Below, in pieces: positions 1 through 11,343 of a stretch of DNA of 64,000 bases (the first letter of the stretch is position 1; every line of letters begins with the position of its first letter). Under the pieces are notes generated by a model. That model did not search any database and had not been told where the DNA came from. It saw nothing but the letters and a program-made list of their open reading frames with translations. The stretch spans positions 8,246,001 to 8,310,000 of the forward strand of contig NC_134434.1 in NCBI RefSeq assembly GCF_030867145.1. Direction: 5' to 3'. Made by a program: the position numbers and the translations under genes. The stretch is from Opisthocomus hoazin. Its lineage: Eukaryota > Chordata > Aves > Opisthocomiformes > Opisthocomidae.

Positions 1-3000
1 CTCTGACTCGGTGACAAAACCACCCCAGTACACTAGAAATAGAAGCCAGTGAACTCTGCTGGCTCCTTCTGAGCCTGTCAAAAGCATTCAGACCAACTGT
101 CCTGTTTCTGGCATATCTTTTTGCAGTTATGTCGCCAAGCGCATCTTCCCACGGAGGGCAGGCGGGACTCGGCATTCTTTAACCAGAGCTGAACTGGCCA
201 GTAAGGAGTAATTCAGCATCTTACGGGAAGTTCTCGTCCTGTCTTCTTTTGGGGCTTGGGAATGTGAAAGTTATTTCATGCAGCAGCCTTCAGAGACACC
301 TGCGCAATGCTGCAGAGATCGCTTCAGAATCAGAACCATCACAGTTTGGTTTCACAATGGGCAATAAAAGAGGTAACAACCAAGAGACTTGGATCCAGCC
401 AAAACAAACCCCGAATGGAAAAATACAGCCTGGGTTGGCCCAGGTAGTGTTAACCACTAACACTGTTTCAGATGGAGAAAACCAAAAATCCTTCCTACAC
501 CAAGGAAATGTAATTACCCACGGAATCAGCACATTTCTCCAGTTCTCTTTTTGCCATTCCCATGAACTACATCAGTCGAAACCTTTCCCTTACGCCTAGC
601 ATATTTCAAACTCAAGTTGCTGATACAGAGTGACACAGCGATCAACGTCGATTTTCTAAGTCTTGGTGGGTTTCACAGCTGATATGTTGGCTGCTGAAAT
701 TCAGCAGGTTTCTAAGAACTATGTGACTAGTCTTATTATAATTAATGGAAGAGAGATGAACATATCCACAGACTTCCCTTCCTGTCATTTACACTGGGGA
801 GCATCCATACAGCTGGAAAGTAAAGCCTTTTCTACGTGGTAAAATAAGCACCACATAAATATAAAGTGTGAATTTATAGCACACTAATGGCTTCCCATTA
901 AACTGCTGATTGAACAGTTAGGATGTGGCAAGCCTGAGAAGCTTACTCCACTTCCAAAGACCAAGCCAAGAGTTGCTGTCCTTGGAAGCAGTGCAGCATA
1001 GCCAGCATCTCATGGATTCCTGATTTCATTTCTTTTGCATTTCCCATGCAGAAAAGCCCTAAGAAGTAACAGTGTAAGGCAATCAGCCCCACAGACCACA
1101 TGCTGACAACATTATTGTTATTATTATTATGCACAAGTGAAGCAGGGCAGTGCTGATGTTCTCAAGTCGGGATGGCATTGCAATTCTGGAAGTGCAAAAT
1201 GCTGTTAACAAATGACAAAAGAAACGTGCATCGGTCCAGCGGTGGAGGACCCCACAGTTCTGCGAGTCCATCCTTCAACTCCGACAGAGAGGGTGTTTCA
1301 GGGCTCCCACTGCCGTCCCAGTCCTGGTTCAGAAGTGGTTAGGAAGGCTCTCCACTGGGTTCCTGCCATTCCTCGCATCTTCAGCCCTGGAAGTGCCAGC
1401 TCCACGTACCAGCCAAAATGTCTCCGGCTTCACTTACTGCCTGGAAGCAGCTCGTGTCATTCCAGCTACACGCACTGTCTCGGCAGCTTCCTCAGCCCCA
1501 GCGCTTGCAAAGGAATCGATAACACACCCAGCCCTAATGGCGTCCTCGCCAGCAAAGAATCTTCAGTGTCCTAAGAGCTCCTTTCCCCCACTAAAAGCTG
1601 CCCCTTAGGTAAGTGTCAGCCCTCACCGCGGGCAGGCGCAACGAGTTCCTCCTGCAATATAGCATTTTCATCTATCCTGTCTTTAAAACCTTGCTGTGTT
1701 TTAACTCCAAACCACAACGAGCACAAAGACAAATTGACTTTGGCACAGACAACCAGACCTCTCACCCACCACGAAGGACCAGAGTGGTCCTCGGGGGAAG
1801 CTCTGCCTCTCCAAGACCCCCCCGGCTCTGCCCCAGCTCCTCCCTCTCCGTGAGCAGGTGCCAGCACAGAGCTCCCAGCTCCCAGATCCAGGGCTCCCAG
1901 CTACACCTGCACTTGCACGCACGCCTGCCCGACGCAGAACAGCCGTCCGTCTGCCTTGCACGCGCTTGGAACTCCCTCCGGACTTGTCCTGCCATACACC
2001 CACCCTCCCTTCAGCTCCATCCCAAAGGTGTGCACGGAGGCATGCCCGGCCTCCACGTACATTAACGTAACAGAGCAGAGAGCATGGGAGAGAGCCAGCA
2101 AGAGACTCTGCAAAATAATAAATAATCACGGAAAAAACTAGGGCACAACAGCGTCGCTGGCCTTTGATGTTTCCCTCTCATCCTGCCCTGCCTTTTCTCC
2201 TGTGAAAGGGGAACGCTGCAAGGTGGGAAGAAGCCCCAGAGCAACAGGGACACAGGGCTGTTTCTATGCAGATGCGCGAGCAGGATTACAGATAAATATT
2301 GAAGCTATCAAAGAAGCTTAAGGGATTTAGGAACCCACTCCCCATTATTATCCTCTCTGGGGGGAGGGGAAGCCGTCTTTTGCAGAGATCTACAGCAAAC
2401 ACCAGGACGGTGCTGACTTCTGAGACACCCCGCTCTCGCTGCAGATTTCCCCTCCTTTGATGGATGGGGAAAAAAAAAATGACAAATGTGTTTTTTATAA
2501 TAAATAGAGTCACAGTTAGTCTCTCGTGGGTGCTCCAGTGAGAGGGCAGGCTCTGCGCAGAGCCCACGGAAAGCGCTGCGCTCCCGGACGGGACCTTCCC
2601 CGCAGCAGACGGAGGCCATGGGCAGGAGGAGCAGGTCCAGTCCCACCGCCTGGGCAGGGCGGGGAGGTCCGTGATCTGCCGAGGAGCTCGGATCCATCAC
2701 GCAGCTGGCACCCAGCTTTCTCTTCCAGCAGGGAAATCCTGAGAAAGCTGAAAAATTACTTGAGGGATGGTCTGGAAGGAAAAGCTGTTGGTTCTTCTGA
2801 CGTGTGTGTGCCGAGAGGGGTGGGGATTACTGTACAAATCAATTCTGCAACGGAGAGGCGGATGTGGGACGTTTTCAACCTGCCTCCATTCAAACCCGCC
2901 GCTGAAGCGTCACGACAAAACTTCATTAACAAAACATGGTAACAGGCCCTCTTCCTCCTCCTGCCTCCCAGTTCCTGCTGTAGGACAACCTCACTGGCGG

Positions 3001-3544
3001 TAAGGAGATTTTTAATTAGCACCAGCCTAAGACAGTGGAGAAGGATGTCTGTGATCTCTGCCAAGGCGTTAGCATCCTCCCCTCCGGGACTCCTGGGCTC
3101 CGCGCTAATTCCCCGGGAGCCTGCACAAGGCACTGAGCAGCTCCTGCCCTACGGCCCCGGGCACAGCATGTACCTCGCTCTCCTTCTGCACGCCACAGGA
3201 GTTACCGTCTTCTCCCTGCGGAAACTAAATCCCAGACCAGCGTACGTGGCTGGAGCGGGGGTCACTGAGAACGGGGTGAGGCTTTTCTGTGCTCAAGTGT
3301 GGCTGCTGCCCCGAGGCACAGGTCAGCGCCCCGCTCCGCACCCCAACGCAGCAGCTGGCAGGAGCCCAGCAGGACGCCGGACAGCCCCAAGCCCAGGCCG
3401 AGCTCCCTCCCTCTCCGGGTCCAGCCCGCTGGGCTCCTGCGCGGGGAGCATCACCACGGCACCCGGCCCCTTCTGCAGCTCTCCCTGCAATTTTGGCTAA
3501 CGCGAGATCAGTCCTGAAGCAGCCAAAATGGTTTCTCTGCTACA

Positions 3545-3730
3545 CTTTTAAGGGAATGCTGCAGTTTTAAACCACAAATTAAATTTTTAATGAAACTTCA
3601 TAACTGTTGGACCCAAATGTAATGTAATATTGATAGGAACTGTGCATCCAGCTAGCATGAGATTGCCCTAGAAAGCTTTTTAGAATGTTATGCAATATAT
3701 AGCTAAATTAATTATTTGTAATGAAAGGAT
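3545..3730. promoter_or_regulatory. AT-rich block, candidate conserved noncoding element
   Basis: A block of about 190 bases is distinctly AT-rich against its GC-rich flanks. It contains a TAATTA homeodomain core at 3709-3714 and further ATTAAA and AATTAAAT runs. It has no long open frame and no repeat structure. Similar AT-rich islands occur on the other side of NPTX1, so a role as a developmental or neuronal enhancer is plausible. Function is inferred from composition and motifs; conservation was not tested. Confidence 0.3.
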
Positions 3731-3842
3731 CTGTGTCCCTATAGCATCGCTGAGACCTACTAGCACAAAGAACACATGCCTCATTCTCACTGGCTGTAAA
3801 TGTCAGGCAATTCAGAAGGAGACAGACTCTCGAGATGGGAAC

Positions 3843-3926
3843 AGTGAAAGAAGGGGAAGGAAAAAAGAGGAGAGAGTGAATGTGTGTGTGAGAGAGAGAG
3901 AGGGAGAGAAACAGAGAGGGAGAGAT
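3843..3926. repeat. Purine-rich low-complexity tract with short GT and GA runs
   Basis: About 85 bases are almost all A and G on the + strand, interrupted by a short (TG)n at 3881-3890 followed by (AG)n. This is a simple-sequence tract. No coding potential is proposed for the frames that cross it. Confidence 0.8.
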
Positions 3927-6900
3927 CTGCAAAGGAAGACTGCAGCAAAATGCAGCAAATTTCCAAACTCCAATCCAAAGTGTTTGTCTGCTACAGAAGG
4001 GAATACTCCACCTTACACACACGGTATTTGTACAAGCCACATGCCATGCTCAAGCTGTTCTAATCACAGCTGCGGATTTTAGAAGGTGTTAAAAATGATT
4101 TTGCATATACACTATCTTGCAAACTTAACCATGGAGCAGCTCGGAGATGTGTGCTGGTTCCGTGCGTCTCGTCTGGCTGCACAAGGCAAAGGGCGTTGCA
4201 AGGGTCCCGCTCCCTCCTGGCGCGGGCTCCGCACAGGCAGCCGTGCCGTAGTGTGACCAGAGACCCCGTCCTTGCCGTACGCTCCCCGAGAACAAGCCCT
4301 TATATTTAAAAAAATCCCAGCAAAGCCGCCTCACAGCCACATCCTGCTGTCAGAGCGCTGGGGATGGGGGTGCGCAGGCAGGGGCTGAGGTGGACGATCC
4401 CTCCGGGACCCTCCACGACAACACGGGCACGGCCAGCGGCTCAGCTGCGCACCGGCCAGATGCGCAAACAAAAGGAGCTGGGTTTCTCACTCGGTGAAGT
4501 CTACCCATTACTATTTCCCAGTGCAAAGCTGTCGCCATCCCATAATGGATCATATTGTTCCCACTCCGCAGAGGAGACTTAAATGCGGAATCAGCATTAC
4601 CCCACAGGAGATGTTTTATGTACAGCAGGCTGCACGAACAGGAGAGAGAGCTTCCACTCCCCGCTCCCCAGGGCTCCAGCTCCTGGGATTAAAGAGATTT
4701 GTCCACTTAAAAAAATGTCCTTTATGCATTTGTAACTCTGCCGTTCCCGCACAGAGGGTCGCGTTGAACAGCGCGAGCGGTGACGTTCCTCACCTCCGCC
4801 CCGGGCGACTGGCTGTGGCCGAGGGCACCGGGAGCCAGGGCTGCTGGTCCCCGGGGGGAGCACCCCGCACTGTCCGAAATGGTTCCCGTCCATCACAAAT
4901 ACAAATGTGCCTGCTGGCTCCTGTTCAGAACTAAATCATCTCCAAGGGTCCTTGATAGCTGTGCTCAGCTCTTTTCAGCTACAGAGCGATAAATCACCTC
5001 GCTACAGCGAGCGCTCTGGAAGAGGCAAGAGAAGAGTTAAAAATAACAGGGGGGCCATTATTCCATTACACCCGTACAGCTCCTAAATCTGCACAGGCAA
5101 TACCGGATCCTACTGCATGATTCAGTGATTCTGGGAAAGCTGAAGTCTTGATCATATTTTCTAGGTCTTTCTTTGCGTTGGGAGGCACGGGGGTTATTTT
5201 GCTTATCCATCGTGGTGCAGCTTTGTTGTTTTTTCCTGTCGAGGTGTTTAGACGGTCTCCATCACCATAGCATCGGCGCGTTTATTTTATTGTACCTGTC
5301 ACCTTGGTCTCGTCTCCGCATAATGTACTCTGGATGACAAAAGATTCCTAGTTAAATCGGTTCAGCGACACGAACAGCTTTGTCAATACCGCGCAAATGT
5401 GAACAGAAGCGGGTACCGATTCAGCTGCCTCGCAGACCAGTTCCACACTGGTGCAACGGTAGTGCCTGCAGTGACATTATTTCTGGTTTGCGTTCCTGCC
5501 TGTGGCAGAATTAGACCTGCAGTCTTCTCAGCCTTTTCCATAGCATCCCTTTTCTCAAAAAAAACCACCCAAAAACCAAACCAAACCGAAACAAAACCAA
5601 TCCCAAAACCACACCAGCACAGAAGGGAGACTGGTCTGCCCAGTAAAACACATCCTACCTGTCCCTCTGCTTAACAACCCCCCCCTCCCCCCCGCTCCAT
5701 TCCTGCGGCATTGAAACGCTGCGCAGCACAGTGAGAAAACAGGAGGAAAAGTCACCAGGGCAATAAAGCCCGAAGTGAAAAAACCCAGTGGAAATGCAGA
5801 TTTTCCCCTCGACTTGCCCGAGGCAAAGCTGGCAGCACCGGAGGTGAGCTGCTCCCGGCTCCGGGGGCTCGCGGCCGCGGTGCCGGGGCAGGACCAGCCA
5901 CGAGAACCAGCAGCCCTAGGAGGGTGCACAGAACGGGTCCCCGCAGTCCCCACCAGCGCTGAGACACATCTGACGGCAGGCAGGAACCAAAGCTCTCCAG
6001 GACCCCAGCGAAGGCGCTGCAGAAGCGCTGGGCACTCCGGCACGTCTCCGTAATTCTTGGCCGCTTTCATCCCAGTGCTGCCCCGGCTTCCCTGGGCTGG
6101 GCACCAACAGCCAAACCCAGCCACGGCAGAGAACTGGGGGGGTTGCCAGCCCTGCCGTCCCCTTTCTGCCGTGCCCAGCGACAACCCCAAGCCTCTGGGT
6201 TTGGCCACCGAACGCTGTTTTAGCCGTAACCCGCAGGGCCCTGCTGGGTAGGGAAAGGCCCTCCCAAAGGCAGCCGAGACACCGCGGAGAAGGGATCGCT
6301 CACTGCCGAGGGAGCGTGTCCCCAGGCTCCGGGGGCTCGGCAAACACCGGTGTCAGAAGGGGCATCAGGCTGGGTCAGCCGGCCCCGGGTCCGGCTGCAA
6401 GCGGCGCGGCGTGCTCCAGCTCCCGCTCCTCAGGCCCGCACCAGCGGGGAGAGAAAAGGGGGAAAAGTGCCGTGCAGTGGCGGTGCTTCACCTTCTGCGG
6501 GTCCAGGGACTGAAACCCTGGGCCGAGCGCGGGGCGCAGCTGCACGCCCGCTCCGGGAGAGGAACCGTGGCGGGAGGCCGGAGGGGAGCAAGGCGGGGAT
6601 CGGGGCGGCCCCGCACCGCCCCGCACGGACAGGCCCGCGCAGCGCCCGGGGGGCGGGTTTCTTTTCTTTTTTCCCTGATTAAAAAGAAGAGCAGCAGCCG
6701 CCGTCCCGCACCCCCCGCCGCACCCCGCGCCCGAGGACACGCAGCGGCTGCGAGGCCCGGCCGAGCCCCTCCGCCCTCCCGGCTGCCGGCGCCTCGCCCG
6801 CCCCGCGCCCACCCGCGTCCTCCCCACGGGTCCCGGGGGGGGGCCCTGCTCGGTGAGGGGGGGGGCGAGGCTGGGCCGAGCTGCCGGGACAGCGCGCGGC

Positions 6901-7039
6901 GGGGTCAGGGGCCGGCGGCAGGAGCCCGCAGAGCTGCGGGGGGGCCCACGGACACGGACCCGCGGGGAGCGCGGGGCGGCCCCTTCCCCGCACGGCCCGG
7001 CGCGCGCACACGCGCTGCACCATCCCCCTTTCCCCCACC

Positions 7040-7480
7040 CCACGGCACCGTGCACACCTGCGCACGCACACCCGCACCCGCACACCCCGCACACACGCAC
7101 TCTGCAGACGCGCACCCCGCCCCCGCCCCGCACGCGCACCCACGTGCACACCCGCGAGCACACCCCGCGCGCGTAACCGCACGCGCACCCCGCACGAGCA
7201 CCTGCGGTCACACCCGCGCGCACCCCGCACGAGCACCTGCGGGCACACCCGCGTGCACACCCGCGTGCACACCCGCGTGCACAGCCCGCACGCGCGCCCC
7301 CCGCACACGCGCACCCGCGTGCACACGTACCCCGTACCCGCGCGCGCCCCGCACCCGCGCGCACCCCCGCCGCAGCCCCCCTCGCGCGCCCTCCCCCGCC
7401 GCGCGAGCCCTTCCACACTCGCGCGCGCCGCTCCCGCGCGCCACCCCCCGTGCACACACACCCCCCACACACGCGCAGCC
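7040..7480. repeat. Imperfect (CA/CG)n tract upstream of NPTX1 with a 12-bp minisatellite
   Basis: About 440 bases are built from CAC, CGC and GCACAC units with much alternating purine-pyrimidine sequence. Three perfect copies of the 12-mer GCACACCCGCGT lie at 7243-7254, 7255-7266 and 7267-7278. A longer unit of about 25 bases, with core CCCCGCACGAGCACCTGCGG, occurs twice, ending near 7207 and 7242. The tract lies 40-480 bases upstream of the NPTX1 core promoter. Alternating CA/CG sequence can adopt Z-DNA; an effect on the promoter is inference. Confidence 0.85.
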
Positions 7481-7522
7481 ACAAGCCCCCCCCCCGCGGC
7501 GCGGCCGGGATTCCACGCGCCG

Positions 7523-7560
7523 TGACGTCAGGGCGCGCGGCCCCGCCCGGGCGCTATAAG
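7523..7560 (+). promoter_or_regulatory. NPTX1: NPTX1 core promoter: CRE, GC box and TATA-like box
   Basis: A perfect palindromic cAMP response element, TGACGTCA, lies at 7523-7530. A GC box (CCCCGCCC) follows at 7541-7548 and a TATA-like CTATAAG at 7554-7560. The TATA spacing predicts transcription start near 7585-7590, leaving a 5' UTR of about 30 bases before the ATG at 7618. The CRE is the consensus site for CREB/ATF factors and would fit an activity-regulated neuronal gene. The motifs are seen directly; their use is inferred. Confidence 0.7.
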
Positions 7561-7617
7561 AGGCGGCGCGTGCCGCAGCGGGCCCGGCGGAGCGCGGCGG
7601 CCCCGGGCGGAGCGGCC

Positions 7618-9603
7618 ATGGCGGCGGGGCCCCCCGGCAGCCTCCCGCGCCTCCTCCTGCTCCTCCTGCTGCCGCCGCTCTCCCTGCGCGGCCGCGGGCA
7701 GGGCCTGGGCCAGACGCGCTTCGTCTGCACCTCGGTGCCGCTGGACGGCGACGTGTGCGCGGCCCCCGCGCCCGGCGCCGGCTCCGCCGAGGAGCTGCGG
7801 AGCGCGGTGCTGCAGCTGCGGGAGACGGTGCTGCAGCAGAAGGAGACCATCATGAACCAGAAGGAGACCATCCGCGAGCTGACGGCCAAGCTGGGCCGCT
7901 GCGAGAGCCAGAGCGTGCTGGAGGGGCTGCCCGGCGAGGGCAAGGGCGGCAGGAAGGGCCCCCTGCCCAAGAACACCATGGGCGACCTGTCCCGGGCGCC
8001 CGCCGCCGAGACCCTCAGCCAGCTCGGGCAGACGCTGCAGTCCCTGAAGACCAGGCTGGAGAACCTGGAGGTACGCGCCGGGCTCCCGGGAGCCGCGGGG
8101 CCGCTGGCCGGAGCCGAGCGGGGCGCGGGAGCGCGGCGGGGCGCGCGGTGACAGCCCGCTGCTCGCCCCTCGCAGCAGTTCAGCAGGATGAACTCCTCCG
8201 GCCAGAGCCACAACCTGAAGGACATGCTGCAGAGCAAGATCGACGACCTGGAGAAGCAGGTGCTGTCGCGGGTGAACAGCCTGGAGGAGGGCAAGCTCGG
8301 CCCCAAGAACGACTCCGAGGAGCGCGGCAAGATCGAGAGCACCCTCACGTCGCTGCACCAGCGCATCAGCGACCTGGAGAAAGGTACCGGGCGCTCCCCG
8401 GCCCCGGAGCACCCCCTCCCCGCTGCCCCCCGCTGCCAGGTGGGTGCCGGGCCCGTCCCGCTTCGCCCCCTCGGAGCGGTCCCTCTGCCCCGGCCGGAGC
8501 CGGATGGTGCCCGCGGGCTGCGCAGCGGGGGCCAGGGATGCTCCGGGCGCTGCGCCGGGGATTAGGGAGCCGGAGGGATTTGCTCCTTGCTGCCGTCTCA
8601 AGGCCCGTTACATAACAGGGGGGGAAGGGGGGTGGGGGAGACCCCCAAAACGGGCAGAGAGGGGGTCCGGCCGGAGCCCACCGCACCTCCGCTCCCGCAG
8701 GCCAGAAGGACAACCGGCCCCCGGACAGGTTCCAGCTCACCTTCCCGCTGCGCACCAACTACATGTACGCCAAGGTGAAGAAGAGCCTGCCCGAGATGTA
8801 CGCCTTCAGCGTCTGCATGTGGATGAAGTCCAACGCCTCCCCTGGCATGGGCACCCCCTTCTCCTACGCCGTCCCCGGGCAGGCGAACGAGCTGGTGCTC
8901 ATTGAGTGGGGTAACAACCCCATGGAGATCCTCATCAACGACAAGGTACGGCGCTGGGGAGCGGGGTACGGCGCTGGGGAGCAGGGTGGGTGCTGGGGAG
9001 GAGGGGGGGGACAGGCTGGGGGGGGCAGCACGGGGGACCCCTGTGCCCACCACCCCGACTCACCGCCCGCAGGTGGCCAAACTGCCCTTTGTCATCAACG
9101 ACGGCAAGTGGCACCACATCTGCGTCACCTGGACCACGCGGGACGGCGTGTGGGAAGCCTACCAGGATGGCACGCAGACCGGCAGCGGCGAGAACCTGGC
9201 ACCCTACCACCCCATCAAGCCCCAGGGGGTCCTGGTCCTGGGCCAGGAGCAGGTGAAGGGGCTGGGGGGGGCAGGCGTGGGGGTCCCTGCTCGGCTGGGT
9301 GCACCCGAGGAGCCGGGCGCTCCCGGGGTGGGAGGGGGCTGCCCGGCCATGTGCCCCCCGGTGACGGTGGCTCCTCGGCAGGACACGCTGGGCGGCGGGT
9401 TCGACGCCACGCAGGCCTTCGTCGGGGAGCTGGCGCACTTCAACGTGTGGGATCGGAAGCTGAGCCCGGGGGAGGTCTACAGCCTGGCCACCTGCAGCTC
9501 CAAGGCGCTCACCGGCAACGTCATCGCCTGGGCCGAGGCCAACATCGACATCTACGGCGGGGCTACCAAGTGGACTTTCGAGGCCTGTCGCCAGCTCAAC
9601 TAG
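7618..9603 (+). CDS. NPTX1: Neuronal pentraxin 1, five coding exons
   Basis: Exons are 7618-8070, 8176-8383, 8701-8945, 9073-9252 and 9382-9603 (stop TAG). All introns are GT-AG and the phases join in frame to 435 residues; human NPTX1 is 432. The product is a secreted synaptic protein that helps cluster AMPA receptors and forms disulfide-linked multimers with NPTX2 and NPTXR (family knowledge). Residues 1 to about 25 form a signal peptide with a leucine run. Roughly 50-215 is heptad-rich coiled coil, with N-glycosylation sequons at N157 and N196. The pentraxin domain follows from about 225. It carries the family signature HxCxTW at residues 317-322 and the LVLIEWGNNPMEI stretch typical of neuronal pentraxins. 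The ATG was chosen because it begins the signal peptide just after the core promoter. The introns are very small (105, 317, 127 and 129 bases). NPTX2 or NPTXR is unlikely, since the coiled-coil and C-terminal sequence read as NPTX1 and the neighbours are ENDOV and RNF213. Confidence 0.96.
8946..8985 (+). repeat. 20-bp tandem duplication that copies the intron 3 splice donor of NPTX1
   Basis: The unit starting GTACGGCGCTGGGGAGC occurs at 8946-8965 and again at 8966-8985, differing only near its end. The first copy carries the donor of exon 3, so a second identical donor sequence stands 20 bases downstream. Confidence 0.8.
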
Positions 9604-9638
9604 GGCCACGGACAAGCGAGAGGAACCTCCTCATTGGG

Positions 9639-9694
9639 TTCTTTTTCTTTCTTTTCGTTCTTTCTTTCTTTCTTCCCTCCTTTTTTTTTTTTTT
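9639..9694 (+). repeat. Polypyrimidine (TTTC)n tract in NPTX1 3' UTR
   Basis: Fifty-six bases of T and C are broken by a single G at 9657 and end in a run of 14 T. The antisense frames that cross this tract are artefacts of its low complexity. Confidence 0.85.
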
Positions 9695-10592
9695 GCGCAA
9701 AACCAACTGAGAACGAAGCCACCCGTCTTGCCCTGAGGAGCGGGGACGCCCGGCAGCGCGGCCGCCCGCCCCCAGAGCCCCACGACCCTCCGGTTTCTGT
9801 CTTGCCAACGTCCTTCAACGCCTGCGTGCCTTGGCCTGGCGCGGCTGCGCCCCATCCCACCGCCCCCCTGCTTCGCCGTCGCTTTCCCCGGGCACCGGCG
9901 CCTTAAACGGCTGCGGGGCCCAGCCCGGAGCCCCCCCGGGGCTCCCCTCCCTCCGGCCCGGAGACCCCCAGAGCGGGGGGAGGGTTGCAGCATCCCCCCC
10001 GCGTCGCGCTCCCTCCCGGGGCTGTGGCAGCGGCTGGGGCTCCGAGGAGGGGGCGACCCCCCCCACACTCCCCGTTCCCATCTTTCCGGGTAAGTGAACC
10101 CTGGGTGAGTCCTGTTGCCCCCCCACTCCGCTCCTGAGCACCACAGCCATAGCCCCGGGCTGCGGCGGACCCCTCGGCCGGACCCCCTGGCTGGACCCCC
10201 CTGGCCCCGCTCCCCACCCCGCCGCACTCAGGTACCCCCCGCAGCCCCCCAAGGCCGTCTACGCGCCGTAGCTGGTGGGGAAAAAAATAGCCTTTATCCT
10301 CCCCTGGAAGTTTAGCTACCGCTGGAGAGTCTGAAGCCTTTCTGCTTTTGATAAGACACTATGTTGTTTCTCTTACTGTCAAGGGAAGTTTATTACCATT
10401 AAAAAAAAAAAAAGAGGTATTTTTATGAAGATAAAAAAAAAATATAGAATTAAGCAGTGCTCCCTGAGAAAAAAAAGTACTTTGAGATTCTACAGGAAAA
10501 AGAGATAAAGAAGCGTATTTTGAAATAACAGATGCATTTTGTATGGTTTCCTTTTCTAAACTCCTGGTTTGTACTACAGATTGCAGAAATCA

Positions 10593-10619
10593 CCCCCCCC
10601 CCCCCCCCCCCCCCCCCCC
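10593..10619 (+). repeat. Uninterrupted C27 homopolymer in NPTX1 3' UTR
   Basis: Twenty-seven consecutive C residues follow ATCA and precede AAGGGCTG. Long C runs can form i-motifs as DNA, and the complementary G27 can form G-quadruplexes. In mRNA such a run is a potential ligand for poly(C)-binding proteins. Exact length may be polymorphic or affected by sequencing error. Confidence 0.85.
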
Positions 10620-11337
10620 AAGGGCTGCCCTGGGTGGCAGTGGAGGACGAGGCAGCGAATTTGCACGGGGCTCCTGCGCCAACCCCAGAGATGCGGCAAA
10701 GAGCCATGTGGTGGGGGGGGGGCCCGTGCGGGGCTGGGCACGGCCAAGGCCACCGCGGCCAGGAGCACCGAGCTGGCCCAGCCACCGCCGCCGTGGGGAC
10801 CAGCGCTGGCCGAAGAGCAGCGGCCCCCGGCTCGAGACCTCCGTACGCACTGTGGCTCAGGGCAGCGTCTTGGAAACTGCTCTTTTTAACAAAAAACCAC
10901 AACCCCCAACCGAACCCCTCCGGGGTGAGTTCATTTCGGTTCCTCCGAAGAACCTGCTCGCGGCAGCAGAGCCCGAAGCGCAGCCTGCGGAGAAGAACAA
11001 GACCCCGGCAAACGTTTCGCCTGCAGCCCCAGGTGCGTCGGGTTTGCCAAAAAGGAAAAAAAAAAAAAAACAAAAAACGGAAAACCCAAGGCTGTGATGT
11101 CAACACAATGTATATAGTGTACAGTAGGGGAGAGAATACGTGTATCTTGAATTTGTCATTATTTTGCTAACCAAAGCTGTACATCGTTCCTGTTCCTTGC
11201 TCTGTGCCCTTTGGGTTCCGGTCTGCCCCGCATCCAGCCCGCGGCAGCAGCGCTGACAACGCGCCGTTTCTACCGGTACTCGTGCTTTCTCCATTTGATT
11301 GCTGAGATGACATGAATTGTTGACTTTATTTTTACAC

Positions 11338-11343
11338 AATAAA
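11338..11343 (+). terminator. NPTX1: Canonical poly(A) signal AATAAA for NPTX1
   Basis: AATAAA lies in a locally T- and A-rich stretch at the end of the AT-rich part of the 3' UTR. Sequence becomes GC-rich intergenic DNA immediately after. It is the first canonical AATAAA downstream of the stop codon. Confidence 0.7.

Larger units (their letters stand above)
1..6300. other. Intergenic DNA upstream of NPTX1
   Basis: No gene could be supported here. Open frames are short, overlap on both strands, and show no recognisable domain, splice pattern or start context. The stretch mixes moderately AT-rich sequence (about 500-940, 3545-3730, 5140-5350) with GC-rich sequence that grows toward the NPTX1 CpG island. 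It may hold distal regulatory DNA for NPTX1, but that is inference from position and composition only. A distal 5' exon of a neighbouring gene cannot be excluded by eye. Confidence 0.6.
6340..10290. other. CpG island spanning the NPTX1 promoter and gene
   Basis: CpG dinucleotides and G+C are dense from about 6.34 kb through the promoter, all NPTX1 exons and introns, and into the first part of the 3' UTR. This explains why every reading frame on both strands stays open for long stretches here; those frames should not be taken as genes. The limits are by eye. Confidence 0.75.

Noticed and set aside
5555-6343. 262-codon minus-strand frame
   Set aside because: GC-rich composition, no recognisable domain, no splice or start support; it ends in a poly-purine stretch.
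6375-7559. Frames of 369 (minus) and 382 (plus) codons over the NPTX1 upstream region
   Set aside because: They exist because the CA/CG tract and CpG island contain almost no stops in any frame. Products are Arg/Ala/Gly or Pro/His/Thr-rich low complexity with no domain.
7528-8601. 357-codon minus-strand frame antisense to NPTX1 exons 1 and 2
   Set aside because: Mirror of the GC-rich coding exons; the + strand gene explains the region fully.
8763-9710. 315-codon + frame through NPTX1 exons 3-5
   Set aside because: It starts correctly in exon 3 but runs through introns out of frame; the spliced gene accounts for it.
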